In this document: piece after piece, positions 36,350-43,875 of the stretch
Numbering within the stretch: position 1 is the first letter of the stretch
Layout: each line of letters begins with the position of its first letter
Assembly: GCF_004217495.1 (NCBI RefSeq)
Contig: NZ_SHLC01000001.1
Coordinates: 2,232,001-2,296,000, forward strand
DNA: 64,000 nucleotides
Direction of reading: 5' to 3'
Origin: Microterricola gilva
GTDB lineage: Bacteria; Actinomycetota; Actinomycetes; Actinomycetales; Microbacteriaceae
Program-made: the position numbers and the translations under genes
Notes under the pieces: model-generated
Told to the model about the DNA's origin: nothing
The model's input: the letters and a program-made list of their open reading frames with translations, nothing else
The model's database searches: none

Positions 36350-37558
36350 ATGAGCAACAGCACCCAGGCCGCTTCCGGCACCGTCGAGGTCGTCATCCTG
36401 GCCGGGGCCCGCACCCCGCAGGGGCGCATCAACGGTCAGCTCGCGAGCCTCAGCGCGGTGCAGCTCGGCACGCACGCGATCCGCGGTGCGCTGCTGCGGG
36501 CCGGGGTCGACGCCTCGGCGGTGCAGGCCGTCATCATGGGCCAGGTACTGCAGGCCGGTGCCGGCCAGAACCCGGCAAGGCAGAGTGCGATCGCGGCCGG
36601 CATCCCGTGGTCGGTGAACGCGATCACGCTGAACAAGGTGTGCCTCTCCGGTCTCGCGGCTGTAATCGATGCCGCCCGCCTGATCCGGCTGGGCGAGGCG
36701 GATGTCGTCGTCGCCGGCGGCCAGGAGTCGATGACGAACGCACCCCACCTGCTGCCTGGCTCCCGCCGCGGCTGGCCGTACGGCAGCGTGGAGATGCTGG
36801 ACCACGCCGCCAACGACGGCCTGACGGATGCATTCGACGGCCTCTCGATGGGACTCTCCACCGAACGCTCGATCGCCGCGCTCGGCCTCAAGCGTGCGGA
36901 GCAGGACGAGTTCGCAGCGGCATCGCACCAGCGCGCGGGTGCGGCAGCGGCATCCGGACTCTTCGCCGATGAGATCGTGCCGGTCGAGATTCCGCAGCGA
37001 AAGGGCGAACCCGTCGTGGTGACCGCCGACGAGGGCGTCCGGCCGGCGAGCACGGCCGAGACGCTCGGGGCGCTGCGCCCGGCCTTCGACGCCGACGGCT
37101 CGATCACGGCTGGCAACTCCTCGCCGCTGAGCGACGGAGCCAGCGCGCTCGTGCTGGCCAGCAGGGAGTGGGCCGAGGCGAACGGGCACGCCTGGCTCGC
37201 CGTCGTCGAGTCGAGCGGGCACGTCGCCGGCCCGGACAACTCGCTGCACTCGCAGCCGTCCAACGCCATCACCGCCGCGCTCGCCCGGCAGCAGTGGGAT
37301 GCCGCGTCGCTCGACTTGATCGAGATCAACGAGGCCTTCGCCGCGGTCGGCATCCAGTCGACCCGTGATCTGGGCGTCGATGCCGAGATCGTGAACATCC
37401 ACGGCGGCGCGATCGCCCTCGGCCACCCGATCGGAGCATCCGGTGCACGGCTGGCGTTGCACGCCGCGCTGGAGCTCTCGCGCCGAGGCTCCGGCCGTGC
37501 CGCGGTCGCGCTCTGCGGCGGCGGTGGCCAGGGCGACGCCCTCCTCCTCAGCCGCTGA
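36350..37558 (+). CDS. Acetyl-CoA acetyltransferase (thiolase)
   Basis: A 402-residue degradative/biosynthetic-type thiolase. Seen: AGARTPQGRINGQLASLSAVQLG, active-site cysteine in ITLNKVCLSGLAAVIDA, IEINEAFAAVGIQSTRDLG, GGAIALGHPIGASGARLALH with the catalytic His, and ALCGGGGQGDALLL with the second Cys. The ATG at 36350 follows GAAGGAG. Divergent from scoAB, so the two units together could interconvert acetoacetate, acetoacetyl-CoA and acetyl-CoA. This fits the leucine degradation genes at the left end of the window, though they are 32 kb away. Confidence 0.92.
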   Translation: MSNSTQAASGTVEVVILAGARTPQGRINGQLASLSAVQLGTHAIRGALLRAGVDASAVQAVIMGQVLQAGAGQNPARQSAIAAGIPWSVNAITLNKVCLSGLAAVIDAARLIRLGEADVVVAGGQESMTNAPHLLPGSRRGWPYGSVEMLDHAANDGLTDAFDGLSMGLSTERSIAALGLKRAEQDEFAAASHQRAGAAAASGLFADEIVPVEIPQRKGEPVVVTADEGVRPASTAETLGALRPAFDADGSITAGNSSPLSDGASALVLASREWAEANGHAWLAVVESSGHVAGPDNSLHSQPSNAITAALARQQWDAASLDLIEINEAFAAVGIQSTRDLGVDAEIVNIHGGAIALGHPIGASGARLALHAALELSRRGSGRAAVALCGGGGQGDALLLSR

Positions 37559-37582
37559 CCCGGCCCAGCGGTCGCTGCGCAT

Positions 37583-37638
37583 CGACTCGCAAGAGAACGT
37601 CCCACGGCGAGCGCCGTGGGACGTTCTCGTGCGAGTCG
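37583..37638. terminator. Long hairpin terminator, element 1 flanking the DUF559 gene
   Basis: 27-bp arms with one mismatch (37583-37609 and 37612-37638), loop of two bases. The arm begins CGACTCGCAAGAGAACGT, the same word as in the hairpin at 38709-38768. Placed between the convergent thiolase and DUF559 genes. Confidence 0.8.
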
Positions 37639-37677
37639 GTAGCGGCCCGAGTCAATCGCGGCCGCCGTGCACGCGGC

Positions 37678-38610
37678 TCAGCCGCGCCAGCCCGCCTCCT
37701 CCAGCGCCGCCCGCACCTTCGCGACGGTCACGTCCGGCCGCACGAAGAGCCCGTGCCTGCGCACCTGGATCACGAGCCAGCCCGCACGGCGGATGCCCTC
37801 GAGCCGGCTCAGGTCACGCTCGTACTGACTACGACTGGTGCGGTGCTGGTCGCCGTCGTACTCCACGACGATCCGCCACAGCGGGAACACCATGTCCACC
37901 CGCCCCAGGAACGCCCCAGCCGGGCCGCGAAGCACCTGGTTAAGCAGTGGCTCCGGCAGTCCTGCGTCCACGAGGAGCAGTCGCAGCAGCGTCTCCGGCC
38001 GCGACTCGGCGCCCACGCGCACACGGGACAGCGCCTCCGCGGCTGCGCGTTTTCCACGCCCGCTGTAGCCCGCCACTCGCGACTCCAGATCGGCGAGCGT
38101 CACGAATGGGCGGGGGTCCAAAGGATCCAGAAGATACGGGTCGAGCACGAGGTGGTCGCCGACAACGACGACTTCGGCTGCAGGAAGCAACCCGGAGAGT
38201 TGAATCCAGGTCGTGGCAGGGTCCGTGACCGGCAAGCCCCGACGCAGCACCGCTGTCGCGCTGCCCGCCCGAAGCTCGTGCCCGATGACGCCGCGGGCAT
38301 GCGGCGGACGCCGGGGCGCAAAGCTCGAGACGTGCAACGCTTCGGCGGCGTCGAACTCTGCCGGCAGCGGCGCACCCCAGATGCGGGCGGCGGTCAGGTG
38401 GCTGAAGAACTGCCCTGGTTGCATCCGCGTGGCATAGGCGTGGCACTGCTCCAGAACATCTGTGCTCGGTGCGGTGACGCGCACACCATGGAACGGGCTG
38501 CTGAGATCGGAGCTGCGCAGTCGCTCCACCTTCAGGCCTGCGGCGCGTGCATCGGCGACAGAGAACGGGCGCCCCTCAAGTTCCGGAGGCAACGGTACGC
38601 GACGAGGCAT
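37678..38610 (-). CDS. DUF559-type nuclease-fold protein (AbiEi antitoxin-like N-terminus)
   Basis: A 310-residue protein of an actinobacterial family annotated variously as DUF559 or AbiEi-antitoxin-domain protein. Seen: an N-terminal region with GVRVTAPSTDVLEQC and FSHLTAARIWGAPLP, a middle RGLPVTDPATTWIQLSG, and a C-terminal Vsr/DUF559 endonuclease fold: GAFLGRVDMVFPLWRIVVEYDGDQHRTSRSQYERDLSRLEGIRRAGW, where the Asp/Glu/His residues sit at nuclease-like positions. The ATG at 38608-38610 is used. It is flanked by two hairpins with the same arm sequence. Function unknown; no toxin partner is adjacent. Confidence 0.75.
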   Translation of the reverse strand: MPRRVPLPPELEGRPFSVADARAAGLKVERLRSSDLSSPFHGVRVTAPSTDVLEQCHAYATRMQPGQFFSHLTAARIWGAPLPAEFDAAEALHVSSFAPRRPPHARGVIGHELRAGSATAVLRRGLPVTDPATTWIQLSGLLPAAEVVVVGDHLVLDPYLLDPLDPRPFVTLADLESRVAGYSGRGKRAAAEALSRVRVGAESRPETLLRLLLVDAGLPEPLLNQVLRGPAGAFLGRVDMVFPLWRIVVEYDGDQHRTSRSQYERDLSRLEGIRRAGWLVIQVRRHGLFVRPDVTVAKVRAALEEAGWRG

Positions 38611-38708
38611 GCCCCATGATCCCGCTCTGCGCCCTTCTCCCGCGGAAGTTATCCACAAGCACCGACGGCAAGCCCGCCCGTCCAGACGTCGTCCGCCCGT
38701 CAACGCAC

Positions 38709-38768
38709 TCGACTCGCAAGAGAACGTTCCAACACCGCGGCCTTGACACGTTCTCTTGCGAGTCGAGG
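38709..38768. terminator. Hairpin element 2 flanking the DUF559 gene; probable tatB terminator
   Basis: Perfect 20-bp stem (38709-38728 and 38749-38768) around a 20-base loop; arm CTCGACTCGCAAGAGAACGT. It is 41 bp after the tatB stop. The arm shares 18 bases with the hairpin at 37583-37638. Confidence 0.75.
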
Positions 38769-38809
38769 CGCGGGCAGGGCGTGGCGAGCGGGCGCGGCGA
38801 GCGCGCGGG

Positions 38810-39193
38810 CTAGGTGGCTTCGGAGTCGAAGGGGGCCGGCTCGCCCGCGGCGAGCGGGGTCGGTCGGCTGCGCGTCACCGCGGGCTTCGCCGCGCGGGTC
38901 AGCGTCGGCGCGGCGGCGGCAGCGGTCACGGCTTCCGGGGCGTCATCGGTCAGCGCCTCGCGGATGATGCGCCGCGGGTCGTACTGGCGCGGATCGAGCT
39001 TCTTCCAGTCGACATCGTCAAACTCGGGGCCCATCTCGTCGCGCATGCGGTCCTTGGCGCCATTGGCCATGTCGCGCAGCGAGCGCACGAGGCGGCCGAG
39101 CTGCGCCGCGTAGTGGGGCAGCTTCTCCGGACCGAGCAGGAAGACGGCGAGGACGCCGATAATCAGCACCTTTTCCATCGTCAGCCCGAACAT
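38810..39193 (-). CDS. tatB: Sec-independent protein translocase subunit TatB
   Basis: A 127-residue TatA/B-family protein. Seen: one N-terminal membrane helix KVLIIGVLAVFLLGPEKLP with the GPEKLP hinge, an amphipathic helix (HYAAQLGRLVRSLRDMANGAK), a conserved DVDWKKLDPRQYDPRRIIREAL typical of actinobacterial TatB, and an Ala/Pro/Thr-rich disordered tail. It forms the substrate receptor with TatC. A Tat substrate in this window is EfeB. It is divergent from the O-methyltransferase gene, as I recall for Mycobacterium tuberculosis, but sigE, rseA and htrA are absent between them. Confidence 0.88.
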   Translation of the reverse strand: MFGLTMEKVLIIGVLAVFLLGPEKLPHYAAQLGRLVRSLRDMANGAKDRMRDEMGPEFDDVDWKKLDPRQYDPRRIIREALTDDAPEAVTAAAAAPTLTRAAKPAVTRSRPTPLAAGEPAPFDSEAT

Positions 39194-39280
39194 CTCTTCA
39201 GAATAACCTGCGGCGAGGCTCCCCCCGGCAACGCGGCATCGCCCGTACTCTGGAATTCACACATCACCGGGAGCTACAAC

Positions 39281-39913
39281 GTGTCTGACAATGACCTGAA
39301 CTGGAAGTACGCCGACGACGTCGTCACCGAATCCGATGCCCTGAGCAAGGCCAGACAGCAGTCACTGGAGCTCGGCATCGACCCGATCTCCCCGGCCACC
39401 GGCGCCCAGATCGCTGTCATCGCCGCCGCCACCAAAGCCAGCAACATCGTTGAGATCGGCACCGGAGTCGGTGTGTCAGGCATGTGGCTGTTCGTCGGAG
39501 CCCCCGGCGCGACGCTCACCTCGATCGACACCGAACTCGACCACCAGCTGCAGGCAAAGGCGAACTTCGCCGAGGCCGGCATCCCGGCCAACCGGGTGCG
39601 CCTCATCCCTGGCCGCGCCCTCGATGTGCTGCCGCGGATGAATGAGAATAGTTACGACATCGTGTTGATCGATGCGGATGCCGCCAGCGTGATCGAGTAC
39701 GTCGAACACGGTCTGCGCCTGGCCCGCCCCGGTGGAACGGTGCTCGTCCCGCACGCTCTCTGGCGCGGCCGCGTTGCCGATCCGGTCAAGCGAGACGACA
39801 TCGCGACGGGCTTCCGCACGCTGATCACCGAGATTGCGGCATCCGGCGCCGTCGTCAGCGCGCTCTCCCCCGCCGGAGACGGCCTGCTGCAGCTCACCAA
39901 GCGCGGCGTCTGA
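39281..39913 (+). CDS. O-methyltransferase family 3 (class I SAM-dependent)
   Basis: A 210-residue methyltransferase of the caffeoyl-CoA/catechol type. Seen: DPISPATGAQIAVIAAATKASNIVEIGTGVGVSGMWLF, with the SAM-binding EIGTGVG, LTSIDTELDHQLQAKANF, and YDIVLIDADAASVIEYVE with the metal-site acidic residues, then RPGGTVLVPHALWRGRV. The GTG at 39281 has GGGAG eight bases upstream. It is the counterpart of the methyltransferase next to sigE in M. tuberculosis (Rv1220c, from memory). Substrate unknown. Confidence 0.9.
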   Translation: MSDNDLNWKYADDVVTESDALSKARQQSLELGIDPISPATGAQIAVIAAATKASNIVEIGTGVGVSGMWLFVGAPGATLTSIDTELDHQLQAKANFAEAGIPANRVRLIPGRALDVLPRMNENSYDIVLIDADAASVIEYVEHGLRLARPGGTVLVPHALWRGRVADPVKRDDIATGFRTLITEIAASGAVVSALSPAGDGLLQLTKRGV

Positions 39914-39942
39914 CCCGCCACCCGGCTACACCCAGACACACA

Positions 39943-39979
39943 AAAGCCCTGCGGCTGCCGATGGCGGCCGCAGGGCTTT
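39943..39979. terminator. Bidirectional terminator
   Basis: AAAGCCCTGCGGC / GCCGCAGGGCTTT, 13-bp perfect stem between the convergent O-methyltransferase and DUF3117 genes. Confidence 0.85.
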
Positions 39980-40003
39980 CTGTTGCGTAGTACTCCGCGG
40001 CGA

Positions 40004-40177
40004 CTATGCCGGAGCGACGACACTCGCCAGAGCGTCGTGAAGTTCCTTCGCCTCGGCGTCGTTCACCGAAACAACCAGGCGACCCCCGCCTTCGAGCGGA
40101 ACGCGCACAATGATGAGACGCCCCTCTTTGACTGCTTCCATTGGACCGTCTCCGGTCCGTGGCTTCATGGCTGCCAT
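40004..40177 (-). CDS. DUF3117 small conserved protein
   Basis: A 57-residue cytosolic protein nearly universal in actinobacteria. Seen: MAAMKPRTGDGPMEAVKEGR, then LIIVRVPLEGGGRLVVSVND and AEAKELHDALASVVA. This is the family consensus as I know it. Function unknown. The ATG at 40175-40177 is used (an internal ATG three codons on is possible). Homologue of the small protein Rv1211, and its neighbours are in the same conserved block. Confidence 0.92.
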   Translation of the reverse strand: MAAMKPRTGDGPMEAVKEGRLIIVRVPLEGGGRLVVSVNDAEAKELHDALASVVAPA

Positions 40178-40279
40178 GGCTTCCCCTTTCGTGGCAAGAC
40201 TGAGTTCATTATCTCGTATGGCGACGACAGAGAAAAATCAGGGTCGTCACGAAGCTAACCGAACGGCGCGCCCTGCCGA

Positions 40280-41467
40280 TCACGGCGGGGTCCAGTCCTG
40301 CCCGTCGACGCCCCAGCCGATGAGCAGCCAACCCCACTGCAGCACAACCCCGACGACGAGGAGCGAGGCCCGGTACACACGCGAGCGCGGAACGGCCAGG
40401 GCGCCGAGCAGGGGGAACAGCGGCATCAGCAACCGGAAGGTGCTCGACTGCGGGAAGAACACGGCGAGCAGGTAGAGCGCGTAGCTGGCGATCCAGAGCC
40501 GCAGATCGACGCCGAGCCGCCTGACCGCCGGGGTGAACATCATGGCGGCGAAGCCGGCGATGAGCAGGATGACCACCAACGGCCCGAGCCACGGGCCGTG
40601 CTCAGGGCCGATCCACCAGACCGCGCTCTGGAACCACGGGGTGAACGGCAGCAGCTCCTGATGCCCGATGTACGCGGAACGCCACGCCACCTCCGTGTCG
40701 GTGTACGCCATCAGGTTCCCCGTCACCGCGGCAGCGGCCAGCAGCCAGGCGACGCCCATCACGGCACTGAACAGGGCGACGGATGCCGCCAGCACGCGTT
40801 CGCGCATCGGGAACGGGTCCCGGCCGCGGGTGAACCAGCGGTAGAGCACGTGCAGCCCGAGCGCGAGGGCGAAGGCGAGGCCACTCGGCCGCGTCACCGC
40901 CATCACGGCGATCACGGGGAACAGCAACGCGTAGCGGCGCTCCATCAGGAGCAGCAGCGCCAGCGCGAGCAGGAAGAGGTAGAGCGACTCCGCGTAGGCG
41001 AACTGCATGAGCGGTGAGAGCGGTGCGAAGCAGAACAGTGCGACGGCGAAGAGGGCGCTGCCGGCATCCAACACCCTGATCATGATGCGGTAGAACAGCA
41101 GCGCGGTGCCGAGGGCTGCGGCAACCGAGATGAGGACGGCCGCCGGCGCCCACGGCAGCCCGCTGACCGTCATCAGCAATTTGACGAGCATGGGGTAGAC
41201 CGGCATGAACGCCCAGGCGTTCTCGCCGATGTGGCCTTCCGCATCGAGTGGGAGCTCACTCGGGTAGCCCCAGCCGGCGATGATCTGGTACCAGCGGCCG
41301 TCCCACATGGTGGCGAAGCTGAAGTAGTCGGGCGATGCGCCCGTCCACGGGTTGGGGCCCTGCACGCTCGCCAGGATCAGCACAAGCGTCGTGGTGACCA
41401 GTCGCGAGAGCACGAAGACGGCGATGACCCGCGCCCACCACGGCGAGAGCCGGTAGCGCACGCGCAC
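40280..41467 (-). CDS. Mannosyltransferase-like integral membrane protein
   Basis: A membrane protein of about 395 residues with ten or more segments. Seen: a first TM with FVLSRLVTTTLVLI, a periplasmic loop with SFATMWDGRWYQIIAGWGYP (WDGxWY, the Asp-containing loop of PIG-V/GT-C-type mannosyltransferases), FAYAESLYLFLLALALLLLMERR, and VFFPQSSTFRLLMPLFPL. Probably uses polyprenyl-phosphate mannose to glycosylate lipids or exported proteins. The start is uncertain: GTG at 41467, 51 bp after the dapE stop, is chosen; the upstream frame runs into dapE. Confidence 0.75.
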   Translation of the reverse strand: MRVRYRLSPWWARVIAVFVLSRLVTTTLVLILASVQGPNPWTGASPDYFSFATMWDGRWYQIIAGWGYPSELPLDAEGHIGENAWAFMPVYPMLVKLLMTVSGLPWAPAAVLISVAAALGTALLFYRIMIRVLDAGSALFAVALFCFAPLSPLMQFAYAESLYLFLLALALLLLMERRYALLFPVIAVMAVTRPSGLAFALALGLHVLYRWFTRGRDPFPMRERVLAASVALFSAVMGVAWLLAAAAVTGNLMAYTDTEVAWRSAYIGHQELLPFTPWFQSAVWWIGPEHGPWLGPLVVILLIAGFAAMMFTPAVRRLGVDLRLWIASYALYLLAVFFPQSSTFRLLMPLFPLLGALAVPRSRVYRASLLVVGVVLQWGWLLIGWGVDGQDWTPP

Positions 41468-41517
41468 GGCCGTCAGCGCGGCGCGGAGGGGCGAGCGCGT
41501 GCCTGTGGCGGTCGCCG

Positions 41518-42633
41518 CTAGTTGCCGCTGAGCCACGCGCGCAGCGCTCGCTCGCCGTCGATGATCTGCGCAGTCGCCACGCGCTCGTCGTCGGCGTGGG
41601 CCTTCAGCGGGTTGCCCGGCCCGAAGTTGACGGCGGGGATGCCGAGCGCGCTGAACCGTGCGACGTCGGTCCAGCCGTACTTCGGCCGCGGTTCGGCACC
41701 GACGGCGGCCACGAAGTTCCGCGCGATCGTTGCATCGAGCCCCGGCCTGGCACCCTCTGACGCGTCGACGATGAGGATCTCGTAGCCGGCGAAGAGTTCC
41801 TCCATGTACGCGATCGCCTCCGCGACGCTGCTGCTCGGCGCGAAGCGGTAGTTGATGTGGACCATCGCCTCGTCTGGAATCACATTGCCGGCGACTCCCC
41901 CGCTGATCCCGATCGCGTTCAGGCCCTCGCGGTAGACGAGCCCCTCGACCTCGACCTCGCGCGGAGTGTATGCGGCCAGGAGTTCGAGCACCGCGCCGAG
42001 CTTGTGGATCGCGTTGTCGCCGACCCACGCCCGCGCGGAGTGCGCACGCACCCCGCGGGTCCGCAGCTCGAAGCGGAGCGTGCCGTTGCAGCCGCCCTCG
42101 ACCTGGCCGTTGCTCGGTTCGCCGAGGATGGCGAAGTCACCCTCGAAGAGGTCGGGGCGGTCTGCGGCCAGCAGGCCGAGGCCGTTCAGATCGGAGGAGA
42201 CCTCCTCGTTGTCGTACCACATCCACGTCACATCGACCCTGGGCTCGCTGAGTTCGGCGGCCAACTTGAGCTGCACGGCGACGCCGGCCTTCATATCGAC
42301 GGTGCCACGCCCCCAGAGGTACTCGTGGCCGTCGATGGTCTCGAAGCGGGTCGGCAGGTTGCCGTTGACCGGAACCGTGTCGATGTGGCCCGCGATGATC
42401 ACGCGCTGGGCGCGGCCGAGGTCGGTGCGCGCCACGACGCAGTTGCCGTGCCGGATGACCTCGAGGTGCGCGGCGTCGGCCAGTGTCGCCTCAATCGCGT
42501 CGGCCAGCCGGCGCTCGTTGCCTGAGACCGACTCGATGTCGCAGATCTCACGCGTGATCTCGATGGCGCTGGCGCTGAGGGTGAGTCGCTCCGGGGTGTG
42601 CACGGCGTCGGTGTTGGCTTCTGTGGCTGGCAT
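41518..42633 (-). CDS. dapE: Succinyl-diaminopimelate desuccinylase
   Basis: M20-family zinc hydrolase, 371 aa: N-succinyl-LL-diaminopimelate to LL-diaminopimelate. Seen: first metal His in [50 protein letters not shown] with catalytic/metal Glu, [23 protein letters not shown], and [22 protein letters not shown] with the last metal His. The ATG at 42631-42633 is used. It is divergent from dapD across 81 bp. It completes, with dapC and dapD in this window, most of the succinylase branch of lysine/diaminopimelate synthesis. Confidence 0.95.
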   Translation of the reverse strand: MPATEANTDAVHTPERLTLSASAIEITREICDIESVSGNERRLADAIEATLADAAHLEVIRHGNCVVARTDLGRAQRVIIAGHIDTVPVNGNLPTRFETIDGHEYLWGRGTVDMKAGVAVQLKLAAELSEPRVDVTWMWYDNEEVSSDLNGLGLLAADRPDLFEGDFAILGEPSNGQVEGGCNGTLRFELRTRGVRAHSARAWVGDNAIHKLGAVLELLAAYTPREVEVEGLVYREGLNAIGISGGVAGNVIPDEAMVHINYRFAPSSSVAEAIAYMEELFAGYEILIVDASEGARPGLDATIARNFVAAVGAEPRPKYGWTDVARFSALGIPAVNFGPGNPLKAHADDERVATAQIIDGERALRAWLSGN

Positions 42634-42714
42634 GCCTCCCAGTTTAGGGTTCCGGATGCCGGCGGCCGCGGCATCCGGCCCGTCATGTGCGCGGGGCGCC
42701 GCTACGCTGGAAGC

Positions 42715-43704
42715 ATGCCTGCAACCACCCTCAGTGACTCCGCGCCCGCCCTCTCCGCAACGCACGCGTGGGGTGAGGGCCTCGCCACGATCGCGGCAGA
42801 CGGCACGGTGCTCGACGCCTGGTTCCCGTCGCCGGCGCTGGGCGAGTTCCCGGCAGGACGCGACCGTTGGATCGCCCCGAGCGAGCTCGAGGCCCTGCTC
42901 GGCGCCGACGAGCGCCGCGCGGTGCGCGTGGACTTCGTGACCGTAGAGATCGAACTGGCGGCGGCCCCGGCGAGCACCGCCGACGCCTATCTGCGCCTTC
43001 ACCTGCTCTCGCACTTGCTGGTGCGCCCCAACACGATCAACCTCGACGGCATCTTCGGCCACCTGCCGAACGTCGCGTGGACCAACGCCGGCCCGATGTC
43101 GCCGAGCGACCTCACCCGCCTGCGCCCGCAGCTGCAGCGTGCAGGCATCCACGTCACAGGGCTCGACAAGTTCCCGCGCCTGCTCGACTACGTCACCCCG
43201 GAGCGCGTGCGCGTCGCCGACGCCTCCCGGGTGCGCCTCGGCGCGCACCTCGCACCTGGCACCACCGTGATGCACGAGGGCTTCGTCAACTTCAACGCCG
43301 GCACCCTCGGGGCCTCCATGGTCGAGGGCCGCATCTCGCAGGGCGTCATCGTCGGCGACGGCTCCGACATCGGCGGCGGCGCATCGATCATGGGCACGCT
43401 CTCCGGCGGCGGCACGCAGCGCATCTCCATCGGGGAGCGCGCGCTGCTCGGCGCCAACTCGGGCATCGGCATCTCCATCGGCGACGACACCGTCGTCGAG
43501 GCCGGGCTCTACGTGACGGCTGGAACCAAGGTCGTCGTGGTCGACCCGTCCGCGGCCCCCGGCTCGCCGCTGCGCACCGTCAAGGCCAGCGAACTCTCCG
43601 GAGTGCCGAGCCTGCTGTTCCGCCGTAACTCGTTGAGCGGTGCCGTCGAGGTGCTGACGCGCAACGGCAGCGGCATCCAGCTGAACGAGGCTCTGCACGC
43701 CTGA
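42715..43704 (+). CDS. dapD: Tetrahydrodipicolinate N-succinyltransferase (actinobacterial type)
   Basis: A 329-residue DapD of the actinobacterial left-handed beta-helix form. Seen: [53 protein letters not shown], hexapeptide-repeat core [52 protein letters not shown], and [26 protein letters not shown]. Transfers succinyl from succinyl-CoA to tetrahydrodipicolinate. The start ATG at 42715 fits. Divergent from dapE; a 171-bp gap separates it from the next gene. Confidence 0.96.
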   Translation: MPATTLSDSAPALSATHAWGEGLATIAADGTVLDAWFPSPALGEFPAGRDRWIAPSELEALLGADERRAVRVDFVTVEIELAAAPASTADAYLRLHLLSHLLVRPNTINLDGIFGHLPNVAWTNAGPMSPSDLTRLRPQLQRAGIHVTGLDKFPRLLDYVTPERVRVADASRVRLGAHLAPGTTVMHEGFVNFNAGTLGASMVEGRISQGVIVGDGSDIGGGASIMGTLSGGGTQRISIGERALLGANSGIGISIGDDTVVEAGLYVTAGTKVVVVDPSAAPGSPLRTVKASELSGVPSLLFRRNSLSGAVEVLTRNGSGIQLNEALHA

Positions 43705-43875
43705 TCGCGCGCCGTGGCCGCGCAGCACGGTCGGCGCGGCTCATGGTCCACACCCCTGCACTCTGCATCCCGCGTCCCGCACTCTTACGCTCCGCGCGCT
43801 CGCGCGTCGATTCTCCCCCGGCGATATGGCGATATAGGGTCGCTGTGACGGGAGAAGCGCGACGAGGGAGTTGCA

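Noticed and set aside
37678-38610. Toxin-antitoxin system
   Set aside because: The N-terminal part resembles AbiEi antitoxin regions, but there is no AbiEii-like toxin gene next to it, and the C-terminus is a DUF559 nuclease fold.
42634-43728. A 5' extension of the dapE frame by some 365 codons, which could suggest a fusion protein
   Set aside because: The extension is the reverse strand of dapD and is compositionally a shadow. The ATG at 42633 starts the normal DapE sequence.
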